From contig CM020618.1 of NCBI GenBank assembly GCA_009829735.1, positions 23,607,346-23,671,345 of the forward strand: DNA of 64,000 nt. The letters are read 5' to 3'. The stretch comes from Pyropia yezoensis. Taxonomy: Eukaryota > Rhodophyta > Bangiophyceae > Bangiales > Bangiaceae. Within the stretch, counting starts at the first letter, position 1. Each line of letters starts with the position of its first letter. The notes below the pieces were generated by a model. The model saw only the letters and a program-made list of their open reading frames with translations. It had not been told where the DNA came from and searched no databases. This document shows positions 44,762 to 55,555 of the stretch, piece by piece. The translations under genes were made by a program, and so were the position numbers.

Positions 44762-46208
44762 CGGTGACGCCGCCACAAGCCGTGCGCGTACGTGAGAAGC
44801 CGCGAGCAGGAGCACGACGAGATGGTGACGGCGGCGGTGGTAGTGGTTGTGGCGGCGGTAGCAGCGGCGTACGCGATGGCGCTAGCCACCAGTGCGCAGC
44901 CGAGGCCGTCGGCCGCGGTGGCGGCGGCGGCGGTGGCGGCGGCAGCACCAGCCGCACGCGCGAGTGCCGGCGGTGCCGGCAAGCGAGAGGCACGGCCCCG
45001 GCGGCGGCCACGCCAGGACGGGGTGGCGGCACTGGCAGCGGCAATGGCGAAGAAGGCAGCGATGCCGGGCGCCGGCCGCGGCGGCCGCGGCGGCGCCCCC
45101 GAAGGGTGACGGCGGCGACCGTCACGACAGCAGGGCGCGGCGGCCAGGCGGGTGGCGGCTGCGGCAGAGGGGTGGGGCGGCGGCGGTGGCAGCGGCGGCC
45201 GTCGCGGGGGTGGCGGCAGCAGGGGGGAGACGGTCGCAGCGACGGCGGCGGCGTCGACGGCAGTACGTGCTGGAGGTGACGGCGGAGGCGACGGCGGCGG
45301 CAGCCGCGGCGGCGGCGGCGGGAGCACACGCACAGGCGGGTGGCGGGTGGAAGGGGGAGGAGCGGCAACGACGGAGGCGGCGGTGGCAGCAGCCGCACGA
45401 GCGAGCCCCGGCAGCGGCGGCAGGAGAGAGCTACGGCGGCGCCCGCGGCCGCGGACACGGCGCGTACAGCGAACGGGGGTCGCGGCGGCGGCGGCGGAGG
45501 CGGCGACAACAGGCGGGAGTGGCCGCCGCAGCGGTAGCGGCCGCGCCAGCAGGGAACGGCGTCGGCGGCGGCGGCGACGACGGCAGTCGATGGCCTCTCG
45601 CGACAGACCTCGGGGGGGGGGAGGCGAGCGTCGCGCACGTCGGTCAGGTGGGAGCGGGGGGCGCAGCGGAACAGGGAGCTCGGCGCCGCCGTAACCGGCG
45701 CCTGGCCTGGGACGAGGAAGGAGCAGAGGGGCAAATAAGTAGGGCAGGTAGTGAGGGCGTAAGCAAGCGGGGCCGGCGGGCCCCCGGCGTCGGCACCCCC
45801 ACGCGTCGACACGGCGGCCAGTCGGGTGCAAACCACCCGCTTCCGGCTAAGCTGCCGGGCCCCCTCCCCGCACACAATACTGAGACGACCTCAGGTGCAT
45901 GCACGCCAGGGTATCGTGCGCCAGGCCGCACGTGCGGTCACGACGCCGCCGCAACGACGCCCGGCATAGGGCGACAGGAGGGAGGGCCGACTCGGACTCG
46001 CGTGGGCCGCCCAGCACACCCCGGAAAGAAGGAGTGGGCGTGCGACGACGGCTGGGGTCAGCGCAGCTGGCGAGATATACGTCTCGGGATTTTTGCGTGG
46101 AGGTTGGAGACAGTCGAGCCGCGGCTGAGCGCGTGCTCTGCGTGCCAATCGTCCTCTGGAAAGGTCGTGCGACGTGCGGCTGCGGTGGGCTGATCTCCGT
46201 GTCATGCA
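44762..46208. other. Upstream region of the Fanzor gene, no supportable gene
   Basis: A GGC/GCG-rich stretch with open frames on both strands. A plus-strand frame at 44822-45109 begins with a signal-like MVTAAVVVVVAAVAAAYAMA and diverges from the Fanzor start only 60 bases away, but its tail is Ala/Arg simple sequence. The part at 45840-46200 is less GC-rich and featureless. Confidence 0.4.
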
Positions 46209-46764
46209 TCACCACGACGTTTGCCCCTTCCGCATAGCCTCGGCGGGGACGGCGCGGCACTCGCGGGAGGCGCCAAGCCCCGCGGCGGCGACCTCGAGCG
46301 CGTCCGGCACCGCCGCGTCGGCGGCGGTATAGTACGACAGCAGCGGGGGCACCAGGTCATGCACGGCAGCGGCGAGCTCCCCCATGGAGCCCGCAAAGAG
46401 GAGGCGCTTGCGCACCGGGGCGGTGCCGCCGCGGAAGTGCTCCCGCCCGGCCGCGGACAGGGCCGGCGGCAGAGGTACGTCTTGGCCCTTGAGGCAGGTA
46501 AAAAGGGCCGTGTCGTCCAGGTCCAGCTGTGCCAACACGAGCACGTAAAAGAAGGGGAACCACGCGGCCAGGATGTCCGCGTTGGGCACCGCCGCCGACG
46601 GGTGGGGCGTCGCCGCCGCGACGGCGGCGACCATGGTGCACAGGTCCCCCGCCTCCCGGCGGACCGCGTTATGGCCGACGACGAGGAGCGCGTCGGTGCA
46701 CCGCGCGCGGGTGTCATACGGGTGTAGGCGTCAGGTCGGGTACGGACGGGTAGGAGCCGTCCAT
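46209..46764 (-). CDS. Hemerythrin-like helical protein, frame change near its start
   Basis: From the ATG at 46764 a frame reads MDGSYPSVPDLTPTPV and ends at a TGA (46714); a second frame, shifted by one phase, is open from just there and reads YDTRARCTDALLVVGHNAVR onwards to a TGA at 46209, for a total of about 180 residues. The second part looks like a four-helix hemerythrin/HHE-type fold: GHNAVRREAGDLCTM, then AAWFPFFYVLVLAQLDLDDT and RKRLLFAGSMGELAAAVHDL. Typical iron-binding His residues of the second helix seem replaced (Q where H is expected), so the assignment is weak and metal binding is doubtful. The frame change could be an unseen intron or an indel. Internal ATG starts (46634) would drop the first helix. 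A Gly-rich frame extends upstream to 47421 and may be an N-terminal extension. Confidence 0.5.
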
Positions 46765-47243
46765 GCTGAGGGCGCGCCCCCGCCCACCCGCCGACGCCGG
46801 TGCAGACGCCCGGTGGCCGCCCCCGCTGCCACGGCCACCGCCGCCTCGGCCGCGGCGGCCACCACCGCCACCGCCACTGCCACCGGTACCGCCACCGCTG
46901 CCGCCGCCGCCGCCGCGCCCCCCCCCATCGCCAGTCCCCTCGGCGCCCGGTGCCACGAGGGTGGTCGCACGAGGGTGGAAGAGGGCGCCGTCGTCGCGTG
47001 TCGCCACCGTCGCACACGCGAGTGGCGGCGCGCGCCAGCCAGCGGCGCCCCCCGTCGGCAGTTCATCCCGGGCGGCTGCCGGCCGCGAAGGGGAGGGAGC
47101 GCCGCCGTCGTCGCTGCCGCCGCCGTCGTCGCCGTCGCCGTCGCTGTCGCCATCCGTCCCTCCGCGCAGCGCGCGGACGCCCGGGGGCAGCGGCCCCGGC
47201 TCTGCCCCCGCCGACTCCCCCCGCCGTCTCGCCGTCGACAGGC

Positions 47244-47278
<35 letters not shown>

Positions 47279-47658
47279 TCCCCCCCCGTTTCTGCCACGG
47301 CCGAGCCAATCACCCGAAGGCAGTTGGTGGCCGGCCGAGCCGCCGCCGTACCCCCACCCGACGGGAACGGAGGCGGCCGCTCTGCGGCCGCAGACGGGGG
47401 GGCTGGCGACCCCCCCGCCAACGACGCTGGCGGGGGCGACCGCCTTCACCTCCCGGACGGGTCCCCCCTCGGTGCGCCGCCGACGCCTCGGCGCCGGTAC
47501 GTGGAGCAGGTGCTGATGGACGGGGAAGACGACGACGATGAGGACGACAACGACGACGGGGAGGGCCATGGCAATGACTGAAGCGTCGTCGTCGACGACG
47601 ACAACGACGACGAAGATGGCGACGGCGACGGCGACGGCGGCGGCGAGGCGAGGGATGG
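46765..47658. other. Simple-sequence region open on both strands
   Basis: GAC/GTC and GGC/GCC repeats make both strands look coding: a Gly/Asp-rich frame on the minus strand (46765-47421) and an acidic C-terminus on the plus strand (RRRYVEQVL then a D/E run ending at 47581). The minus strand of the latter also reads as two Val-rich hydrophobic segments. I cannot choose. Confidence 0.3.
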
Positions 47659-49190
47659 TTATGCCAGCCGCTTGGACGGCGCCGCCGACAGTGGCGCCCG
47701 GGGGGGGGGTGAGAGCGGGGAGGAAGGGGGGGATGACGGCAGGACCGTGGGCGGTTGCGTCGCCGACGTTGTGTCTGAGACCTCCTCGGGGGGGAGCACC
47801 GACGGGGGGGTGCCGTGCCCCCTTTCCTCTATCCCCGTCTCGCACGTGCCGGGCAACAACGACGACGGCGACAGCGTCGTCGGCGCCGCCGCCGCCGCCG
47901 CCGCCCCCACCGCCCCCACCTCCCAGCGACGTCAGCGGCTGGTAGGCGAGGCCGCCGCCCGGCGGAGCGGCCGCCCAGCCGCCGTAGCGGCGGTCAAAGT
48001 CGAGTTCTGCGAGGTCGTCCTCCCGCTGCTCCCGCGCCGCGTCGCGGGCGGCGCCAGCGGCGCGGGAGAGAGCCTCCCGGGAAGCGGGGGAGTCCTGATT
48101 GGCGGTGGGAGCACCTGACGGGGGGGGGGGGGGTGGCCGCGGCGCCCCGCGGGGGGGGGCGCCGGCTCGGCTGCGCCCGCGTACGCGCGCGCGTAATCCT
48201 CGTCGGAAACGACGCGGAGGGTGCCCTCGAGGCTGCCCGAGCAGCCCGCCGCGGGGAGTCCGACGCCGGGGGGGGGAGTGCCACCGCCGGCGGCGCCGGC
48301 CGCGCTGGCGCCTGCGCCGTCGGCGTCGTTGCGGGCGCCGCGGCGGAGACAGATGGCGCGGCCGTCGAGGAGGCACTCGTCCGTGGTGATGGCGCCGCCG
48401 CAGCCGCTGCCGCCGCCGCCACTGATGACCTCGCCGCCGCCACCGCAGCCGCGGCCGCCACTGCCGTCGCCGTCGGGGGCCGCCGGGCTGCCATTGGCCG
48501 CGGTGCCCCTCCCCCCCCGGCAATGGCTGCCGGCGGTGGTGCGGGTAGTCGCCGCCCGCCGCACCATGGCAGTCAGCTCTTGGAGGTCCATCGTGTACCG
48601 GCATCGCGCCGGCGGCGCCTAGTGGGGGAGCTTGACGAGCAGCAGCGCCGCGATGAGGGGGGGGGGGGGGGGGCGTCGGCGCACCCGACCTTGCCGATCC
48701 CGGGCGACGGGCGGGCCGCTACGGCAGCAGCGGCCGTCGCCGTCCTGGAGCCGGCCGCCACCGAGGTCGACGGCCCCACCGCCGCGGGAGTGGCCGCCGC
48801 GTCGGCTCGCAGCGGCGGAGGCGGCGGCGGGGCCGCCCCGGCGCCACCACCCCCTCCCTCTGCCGCTGCCGCCGCAGCCGCCGCCGCCGCCGCGGCGGCG
48901 TCCCCCCCCTTCCCGGCGGGCACTTTCCCCTCCCCCCCCCCCCCCCCCCCCCCCGCCTCCTCGTGCAGCCCAAACATCAGCGCCACCCTCGCGACAATCC
49001 GCCGCTGAAACGACGACCGCGGCGGCAGCAGCACCCGCTCCTGCGCCGGGTCGCCGACAAAGGCGGCGAGGCACTCCTCCAGCAGCCCGAGCACCGCCCG
49101 GTTGCGGGGCGAGGCGAGGACGCCAAGGAGCCACTCGTCGACGACTTCCTTCAGCGTCGCCGCGCGGGTGCCGCCGTCCCAGGTCTCCAC
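47659..49190 (-). CDS. R3H-domain protein with frame changes at C/G runs
   Basis: The segment at about 49190-49000 encodes LKEVVDEWLLGVLASPRNRA, then LEECLAAFVGDPAQERVLLP and SFQRRIVARVALMFGLHEE. This fits an R3H domain (single-stranded nucleic acid binding), although the His of R-x3-H is replaced. After Gly and Ala runs the phase changes at C runs near 48660-48672. A new frame starts with MDLQELTAMVRRAATTRT (48591) and carries LRVVSDEDYARAYA, which recalls the SUZ motif that often follows R3H. A further phase change near 48120-48150 leads to EDDLAELDFDRRYGGW, and the last frame stops at 47659. All phase changes lie in homopolymers, so one gene is plausible but unproven. The 5' end is unsure: an in-frame TAA lies just before 49190, so an upstream exon, perhaps with the ATG at 49535, is expected. 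Confidence 0.5.
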
Positions 49191-50458
49191 GGCGGCGGGG
49201 GGGGGGGGTTAACGAAACTGTTGGTGGGCTGGGGAATGCAGGCGGGGGGGGGGGGGGGGGGGGGGGGAGGAGGGAAAAAGAAGCCGCAGGTGGGCACAGC
49301 CGCAGGTGAGTCGAACACGAATGAGAGGAAATAGGTGGGCCGCGGACGGGGAGCGCGGCGGTGGGTTGGCGGGCGGGGGGAGGGCTGTGCCGCGCGACGG
49401 CCAACGGCGGCGGCGACAGGCGCGCAGCTCAATGGCGCGCCGCCTGCCGCACGGCCGACGACAGCCGTCCCCCCCCGTCCAGGCACCCGCGCTGCCGCCC
49501 CCCGAGTCGCTCCTCCCGCCGGTCGACGTGGACATCCCGCCCTACGTCGCGGCGGCAGCGCGTTCCTTCTGACGCGCCGTCGGCCTCGCCGCGCCCCCCG
49601 CCGCGTGTGGCGCCGGCGGCGGCAGCGCCACCGCCGCCGCCGGTACCGCCGCCCACGCTGTCGGTGTTGCCCCCATCGGCCGCCGCACGCGGGCGCCGCG
49701 ACGACCCCCCCGCCAGCGCCGCGGCCGCACCCAGCGTCGGCCGTGGCGGGCGCATCGACCCGCACCAGCGCACCCCACTGCCCCCTCCCCGCCCGCCCGC
49801 GTCCAGCAGCAGCACCCGTCGACGAGCGCCTCCCCGCGACGACAGCGAGCCCGACCCCGACAAGCCCCTCCCCCCCCCCTCCCACGCCGACGCCGCGGAC
49901 AAAGCCGACGCGGTCGCGCACTACGCACCGTCGCCGCCGCCGTGGTCCGATCCCGCCCCGCAGTCCGTGTCCGCGTCGGTGGGAACGTCCTCAACGGTGC
50001 CATCGTCCACGCCGCCGCCTATCCCCCACCCCCTTCCCCGGCCCGTCGCGGAGCGACGAGAGCAGCGTGGGCTGCCCTCCTCCCCCTGCCCCACCCACCC
50101 CCGCGTCACGCCCCCCATCCCCGCCGCTGCTGCCGCCGCCCAGTTGCGGCGGCAGCGGGAGCAGCAGCGTCGACGGCGACGACCGCGCCGCGGCGGCCGG
50201 TGGCTGCGGTCGCTGCCACCGCCAGCTACCCCCACCACTGCCGCCGCCGCCATCGCCACCGCCGCCACCGCCCTCTCCCCAGACCCCGCCAGGCGTCGAC
50301 GGCGGCGGTGGCCGCCCGAAAAGCGTCGAAGTTAGCGCGGATGGGGACGGCAAGCGGGGGGGCGGAGGGCGGCGGGCGGGGCTGTGTGGAGGAAGGTAGC
50401 GCGGGCGCGCCGGCGTCTTCGACGAGGCGCGAGATGGGGTCGAGTCGGGGAGTGCACT
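49191..50458. other. Region with conflicting coding signals on both strands
   Basis: Minus strand: ATG at 49535 (MSTSTGGRSDSGGGSAG) could be the first exon of the R3H gene, and an exon-like piece at 50267-50463 reads PRLDPISRLVEDAGAPALPS and IRANFDAFRAATAAVDAWRG before a GT. Plus strand: a Pro-rich frame at 49361-50335 includes DDSEPDPDKPLPPPSHADAA and ends at TAG (50335), and a short frame at 49432-49572 ends LLPPVDVDIPPYVAAAARSF. The two strands overlap and cannot all be real. I leave it unresolved. Confidence 0.3.
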
Positions 50459-50631
50459 GGAACGACTTCAGATGGCATTTTCCTTTGACGCGGAGGAAGG
50501 AAGGCTCACGCAGTGCTACCCGTCCATAAAACCTTGGCGGAGTCACTATGCTGACTCTAATATTTCCTAAATTTCCTTAGTAGCTGGGGGGACCGCTTGA
50601 TGCTGGGGGGACCGGGGGGGACCCCCCCTAC
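50459..50631 (-). repeat. Interspersed 173-bp repeat, copy 1
   Basis: This copy aligns by eye over its whole length with 54483-54655. Shared blocks are GGAACGACTT at the left end, ACGCAGT, CACTAT and TAATATTTCC-like sequence, and TTCCTTAGT(A/T)GCTGGGGGG followed by ACCGCTTGA and a second GGGGGGACC. Similarity is high only at the right end (about 35 bases almost identical) and moderate elsewhere. No coding capacity; a SINE- or MITE-like family, or a mobile promoter, are options. Confidence 0.6.
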
Positions 50632-51255
50632 AGACGCAAAATGGGGTGTCGCATACGACGGATTCTTCTTTCGGGCGGGCGGCGGCGGGCGTGCCCGCGC
50701 GGCCGAGCGGCCAGTGACGCACCACGGCGAGAGAGATGGCAAGGGCGCGGTCTCCCGCTAGGGCCGCCGCCCGCCCGCCGCGTCGAGCGGCCACGTGGGG
50801 GTGGGAACGCCGCCGCGTGTAGGAACGGGATAGACGCCCCCAGTGTGGAAGTTTCGACCCGTCGAGGGCGTGCGCGCCGGCAGCGCGGTGCGGCAGCCGC
50901 AAGCAACGGCAGCATCGGTGGTGATGGTGTCGGTGGCGGCGTCGGCAGCGGGAAGGGGCGGCGGCCGCCGATCCTCCCCCCCCAGCTAGATGCCGGGTGG
51001 TCACTGCCGCTACCGCTCCTGGGTGCGGCCCAATACACACGGCTGAAGGGGCGGCGAGGGCTTTGTGGTCCATCCCGACGTTGTTTTGAGGAGGGAGAAT
51101 GGGGAGTGGCTGAGGGGGTGAGGCTGAGGGGGGGTGCCTGGCCGTGCATCCATCTGGGGAAGACGCGCTGTCGCTGTCAAGGGCTACGCCGCCAGGGGCG
51201 GCTGCCAGAGTTTAGTGGCTGTACATACAAGCTCCCCCGCTTCGGCACACTCGCC
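50632..51255. other. Intergenic region upstream of the 51-kb gene
   Basis: About 620 bases, less run-rich than neighbours, with open frames on both strands but no domain. It should hold the promoter of the plus-strand gene at 51256. Confidence 0.45.
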
Positions 51256-51369
51256 ATGCCTGCTCAAAACGTCTACGACACTCATGTGGCAGTGGGCGGC
51301 AACTCGGCCCCGCCCGAAGCCAACCAGCTGCTCACTTGCGGTGGTGGCGGTTGTCCTGCTAATTGGTGT

Positions 51370-51415
<46 letters not shown>

Positions 51416-51855
51416 GGCGTTGTTGTTATTGTTGTCGTTGTTGTCGTAGCTGGTGCTCCAGTACACCTTGAAGGAAACAGTAGCCCTTGCGGTCCTCGCC
51501 AGCGCGCGACAACGAGCGCCACGTTCTCTTTTGGGGGACGGCAACGCCACAGTCATCGGCGGGGGGGGTGGCGGTGAAGGCGGCGGCGGGGGGGGGGGGG
51601 GGGTTGCCGCCGCTGCTGGTGAGTGATGTGGCGGCGGTGGCGGCGTTGGTGGGGGTGGTTGTGGCGCCGCCGACGCCGGCCGTGCGGCCGCGTACACCGA
51701 CGCGCTGGCGGTCTTTGACGTGCACGCCGAGGCGGCGGTGGTGATCGCCTGCGCGGGCGGCGCGGCCGTCCTCGTCCGCCTCGTCGAGGCGGTCGACGTG
51801 GCCGCGCCGCCGCGGCCGATCCCGGGCGGCTGGAGGGATGACGGCGGGGGGCGGT

Positions 51856-51890
<35 letters not shown>

Positions 51891-52695
51891 AGTGGCGGCG
51901 GGGAGTCGGCCGAGTTGGCGGCGGCGGCGGCGGTGGCAGCGCTGCGGGCGGCCGCGACGGCGGTGCCTGCGCGTGGCCGCCCGCGGCGGCAGACGCAGCC
52001 GCCGCGCTCGCGCACGCGGCCGGCGCGGCGCTCGCGGCGCTCGCCCCCCCCCCCACCTCGGTCCCGCCGTAGCCGCGGCGGTCGCGCCCGGCACGGCCGG
52101 CGCCGTCGACCTGCCGCAGCTGCTGGCGGAGCTCGCGACGGCGCCGCCGTCGCGGCCGACGCGCAGCGGGGGGGGGGGGGCGGCGGCTCAGCCGGCGGCG
52201 GCGGCGGTGGCGCCACTGGGGGGGGGGGGGGTCGGGCGCGCTTGCTTCAGCCGCGGATGGGCTTCGGCGAGTGGTAGCGACATGTGGGGGGGTGGGGGGG
52301 GACGGTGGGCGGAGTGGGGGTGGACGGGTGGGGGGTTGGCCGTCGGGGGTGGGGCTGAGTCCCCGCTCGGGGGGGGGGGGGGGGTTGCGGCGCATGGCGG
52401 GGACGCGCCGCCCGCGGAGGTGGTTGCCGCCGCGGGCGGCAGCTTGCTCTTCTCCCCGGCAACTGCCGGCACGTGCGGTGCCGCCGCGGCCGCCGCCGCT
52501 GACGCCTTTTCCTCTACCGTCGCCGCCGCTGTGGATGGCGGCCAGAGCGGCAGCGGCGGCCGCCGCGGTGCCGCCGACAATGTCGCCGCCGCCGCCGCCG
52601 CTGTCGACGCGGCCGCCGGCGGCGGCGGCGACGCGGCCGCTGGGGTGTGGATGGGGAGGGGGGTAGGGCGGCAGCTGTGGGGAGTGTCAGGTTAG
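51256..52695 (+). CDS. Unrecognised protein gene, spliced or frame-shifted
   Basis: I do not recognise this gene. A good first exon starts at ATG 51256 and reads MPAQNVYDTHVAVGGNSAPP then EANQLLTCG up to a GTGGTG donor at 51341. A (GTT)n tract (about 51365-51447) follows and ends in GTCGTAG, which looks like an intron with a microsatellite. Next comes YTLKETVALAVLASARQRAP (about 51462), then YTDALAVFDVHAEAAVVIAC and LVRLVEAVDVAAPPRPIPGG (about 51700-51830), an Ala-rich helix region, and DLPQLLAELATAPPSRPTRS (about 52110). The phase changes at G or C runs near 51590, 51900 and 52040; the last frame stops at TAG 52693-52695. The helical, Leu/Ala-rich blocks are clearly protein-like. Which frames join is not settled. 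Confidence 0.5.
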
Positions 52696-52999
52696 GGGGG
52701 GGGTTGGAGATGGGGGCTGGGGGTACTGGGAGGCGAGGAGGGGGAGGGAGGGGGGGACCAGTCGGGAACGTAGGGGGGCGGCGGCCAAGTTCTCATTCAA
52801 TTTTTTTGCCCAAGCGGGTACCGGGGGAGAAGGGGCAGCCGACACCTCTTGCGTCGCGGGGCGGCATCGTCCGCAGCGGCACAGGGGTGCCTAGCGGGGG
52901 GCGAGACCGTGAGGGGGTGGGGCTGGAGCGGCAGCCAGCCGCCGAGGCCGGCGCGCCCCCCCCGCGCCCCCCCCGCTCCTCCCACCCCCCCCCCCCACC
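52696..52999. other. Gap between convergent genes
   Basis: About 300 bases of G and C runs between the end of the 51-kb gene and the end of SPC25. A poly-T tract lies at 52800. No gene is seen. Confidence 0.5.
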
Positions 53000-54193
53000 T
53001 CAGCCCGCGGCGGGCGGCGGCGACAGCGGCGACCCCGCGGCGGCGGCGGCGACAAGCGCGGCGCGGACGGCGAGGAGGACGGCGGCCACGTCCACGTCGG
53101 CGGCGAGGCGCGCGGCGAGCACCGGCAGCGCCGGCACCCGCGGCTCGCAGTGGGTGACTGCCGGGGGGAGGGACGGGGGGAGGGTGCAGTGAGGACGGGC
53201 AAGCGGGGGGTTGGGGGGGGGGGGGGGATGACGCAGCGATGGACCCGGGCGGGTGTTAGGGTCGGCGGGTGGGGGTGCCGCGGCGGGGGTGGGGGGCGGG
53301 GCGGGCCCGCCCCCGCCGCCGCCGCCCGCCGCTGGCGGCTGCGGCCGCGGCGGCGGGTGGCCACGCGGAGCGCGTACCCGTCTCCGGCCCCGCGACCCCC
53401 CGGTCGGCCACCTCTACAGCTTTCCACCCCCCCCCCCCTCGACGGTCCCCCTACCCCTTCCCTCCCCCCCCGGTGTGCCTGAGCGCACGCCCCCCCCCCC
53501 CCCACCCCCCCCCCCCAAAACGTACCCCGCAGCGCCGCGTCAAAGCCGACCGTCGCGACCGCCGCCGGTGCCCGCGGGTCCACGTACGTAAACCGAAAGA
53601 CGAGCACCGCCGCAGCCGCCGCGTTGCCGACCGCCACGCCCAGCAGCGTCGCGTAGTGGTCGGCGCGGCGGGCCGCCGCCGCCTCAATCGCGTCGGTCTC
53701 TGGGTGGGAGGGGGCGGTTGCGGAGGGGGGGAAGCAGAGGGCGTGATGACAGGGGGCGGAGGGAGGGGTGGGGTGTGTCAGTCGATGCGGCAACCAGACG
53801 GAGGGGTGGGGGGCGTCGGACGGTGGCGCTCACTTGCCGCGGCGGCTGGGGCGCGGCAGTGCGCGCGCGGTGCGCCGCCCGCCCACCCAGGCCATCGCAG
53901 CCCCCAGGAGCGCCTAAACCCACCCACCAACAGAACAGAGAACGGGGAGGCGCTCCCCTTCACCCGGTCCGGAAGCCCCCCCGCCCTCCCCTCATCACCT
54001 TCCCCCCCCCACCCCCACCCTCCGTCCAACGAACCCCGCTCGTACGCTTCGGCGTCCGCCTCGGCCGCTTCCTCCCGCAGCCGCATCGCGGCCGTCGCGG
54101 GCGCTGCCGCCGCGGCCTTGACTGGCAACACCGCCCGCCCCTCCCGCACGGCCCGCAGCTCCTCCGCCTCCGCCGCCCGCATCGCGGCCAGCA

Positions 54194-54227
<34 letters not shown>

Positions 54228-54524
54228 GGACCGGAGATGGCTCCCCCCGTCCGCCACCGCTGCCGCCACCGCCGCGTCCACCGCATCTCCACGAAAGGCG
54301 GCAGCGGCGGTGGTGGCGGCGGCGGCGGTGGTGGCGGCGGCCCAGGCGGTGGCGTTGGCGCCCACGGCGGCGGCGGGGGCGGCGGGACGGGCGGCAGCGG
54401 CGGCGGCGCGCAAGGCTGGGGTCGAAAACGCGGTGGCGATAGCGTGCACGCTAGGTGAGGGGCAGAGGTGGACGAGGGCATAGGAACGACTTGAGACAGC
54501 ATTTCCTCCAGACTTATGAGGCAT
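53000..54524 (-). CDS. SPC25: Kinetochore protein SPC25 (three exons)
   Basis: Three exons on the minus strand: 54524-54035, 53699-53526 and 53157-53000 (TGA). Both introns (335 and 368 bases) have GT-AG ends (GG|GTTCGT...CACCCAG|AG and GG|GTACGT...CGGCAG|TC) and both are phase 1; exon lengths sum to 822, a multiple of three, giving 273 residues. Exon 1 encodes an Ala-rich helical region with an acidic-basic end (MRAAEAEELRAVREG, REEAAEADAEAYERG), as expected for the coiled coil. Exons 2 and 3 carry the globular domain: VLVFRFTYVDPRAPAAVATV, FDAAL, then VTHCEPRVPALPVLAARLAA and VAAVLLAVRAAL. This matches the Spc25 C-terminal pattern 'L.F.f...Dp...f.F.l ... v..c.P.l..l...l......l..fv...r..l'. 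SPC25 pairs with SPC24 in the NDC80 complex. The ATG lies inside repeat copy 2, so the true start could be upstream or at a later exon. Confidence 0.65.
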
Positions 54525-54655
54525 GACGGCATACGCAGTAGTACCCACTTACACAAACCTTAGTAGAGGCACTATTCAGCGTCTAATGTGTCCAATATTT
54601 CCTTAGTTGCTGGGGGGACCGCTTGAGCTGGGGGGACCGCGGGGGACCACCCCCA
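54483..54655 (-). repeat. Interspersed 173-bp repeat, copy 2
   Basis: Second copy of the family at 50459-50631, same orientation and same length. It covers the predicted SPC25 start and lies about 900 bases upstream of the plus-strand HAT-protein gene. Its right end carries two CTGGGGGGACCG units in tandem. Confidence 0.6.
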
Positions 54656-55555
54656 GTGGGCGGTCCGAGGCACTCTGATTCTTGCTCCGCGACGGTTGGC
54701 CCATCCTGTGGCTGTGGTGGCCCTGTAGAGCCGCCTCTTACGCCTTTGATTGGCCACTGGCCAGCCTATCGATCAAAAACCTGCGGTTGGGCGTGGATAA
54801 CCAGCGGGCCCAGAGAAATCTCGCTGCCCAAATCCCCTCCCAAGGCTGCCCCACCACAGGTTTGGCCGCACCGCCGCCCAGACCGCCTCTTCCACCTTCG
54901 CTTGCGGCAGCCCTCTTCCCAGAGGCTCCGACCCCCCCCCCCCGCGGAAGCACTCCCGGCCACACCACCAAAACCCCCGCGTGCCAGCCGGGCCCGTGCG
55001 TGCGGCGGTCTGGCGGCTGTCGGCCAGCCAGCCGCGCGCAGGCGGTGGCCCGCCCGCGCGGCACACGCCAGTCGTTGGCGGTGGGTGGCGATGGAGGAGC
55101 GGTCCGCGCCGCGACCCCGCGCCCCCGCGCCCCCGCGCCCCGGCCGGCCGCCAGCAGGGACAGGCTCCCTTCCACTCGCCCCTCCGTGGGCGCGATGGTG
55201 GAGAGCGTGCGCGTCTGCGCGCGCGCGCCGCCGAGACCTGCCCGCTGCACCCCCCCCGCCCTCCGCCCACACAGACTTCATCGCCACACCTGCGTGGGGC
55301 GCGAGGGAGATGTGCGGGATGCCTGCCGCGCCGCCCCCCACGACGCGGTCCACGACGCGGTCCCCGCAGCCGACGGGGCGCCTCGCTCTGCCGTCACGAC
55401 CGCGGCCCGCATCGGCTGCGGGCGCCCCGGCTTCTGTCACCACCACCATTGCTTTGACGATTGCGCCCCCCCCCCCCCCCCCCTGCTACCTCCATTGGCG
55501 CAGCTATCCATCAGTTCCCCCCCCGCCAACTCCCCCTCTCCGTCGCGCGGCCGCC

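Noticed and set aside
46763-47581. Plus-strand frame with an acidic C-terminus
   Set aside because: It overlaps minus-strand coding signals, and the acidic stretch is a GAC/GAT simple repeat that reads as Val-rich on the other strand; no way to choose.
49361-50335. Pro-rich plus-strand frame
   Set aside because: The right end is antisense to an exon-like minus frame and becomes pure Arg; the middle looks better, but no domain or splice model supports it.
50641-51471. Cys-rich frame ending in a poly-Cys run
   Set aside because: The Cys run is translation of the (GTT)n microsatellite; only the part from ATG 51256 looks like protein.
54623-55555. N-terminal extension of the HAT-repeat protein
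   Set aside because: The frame is open but overlaps the 173-bp repeat and C runs and does not resemble a transit peptide; the ATG at 55556 has good context and a transit-like sequence.
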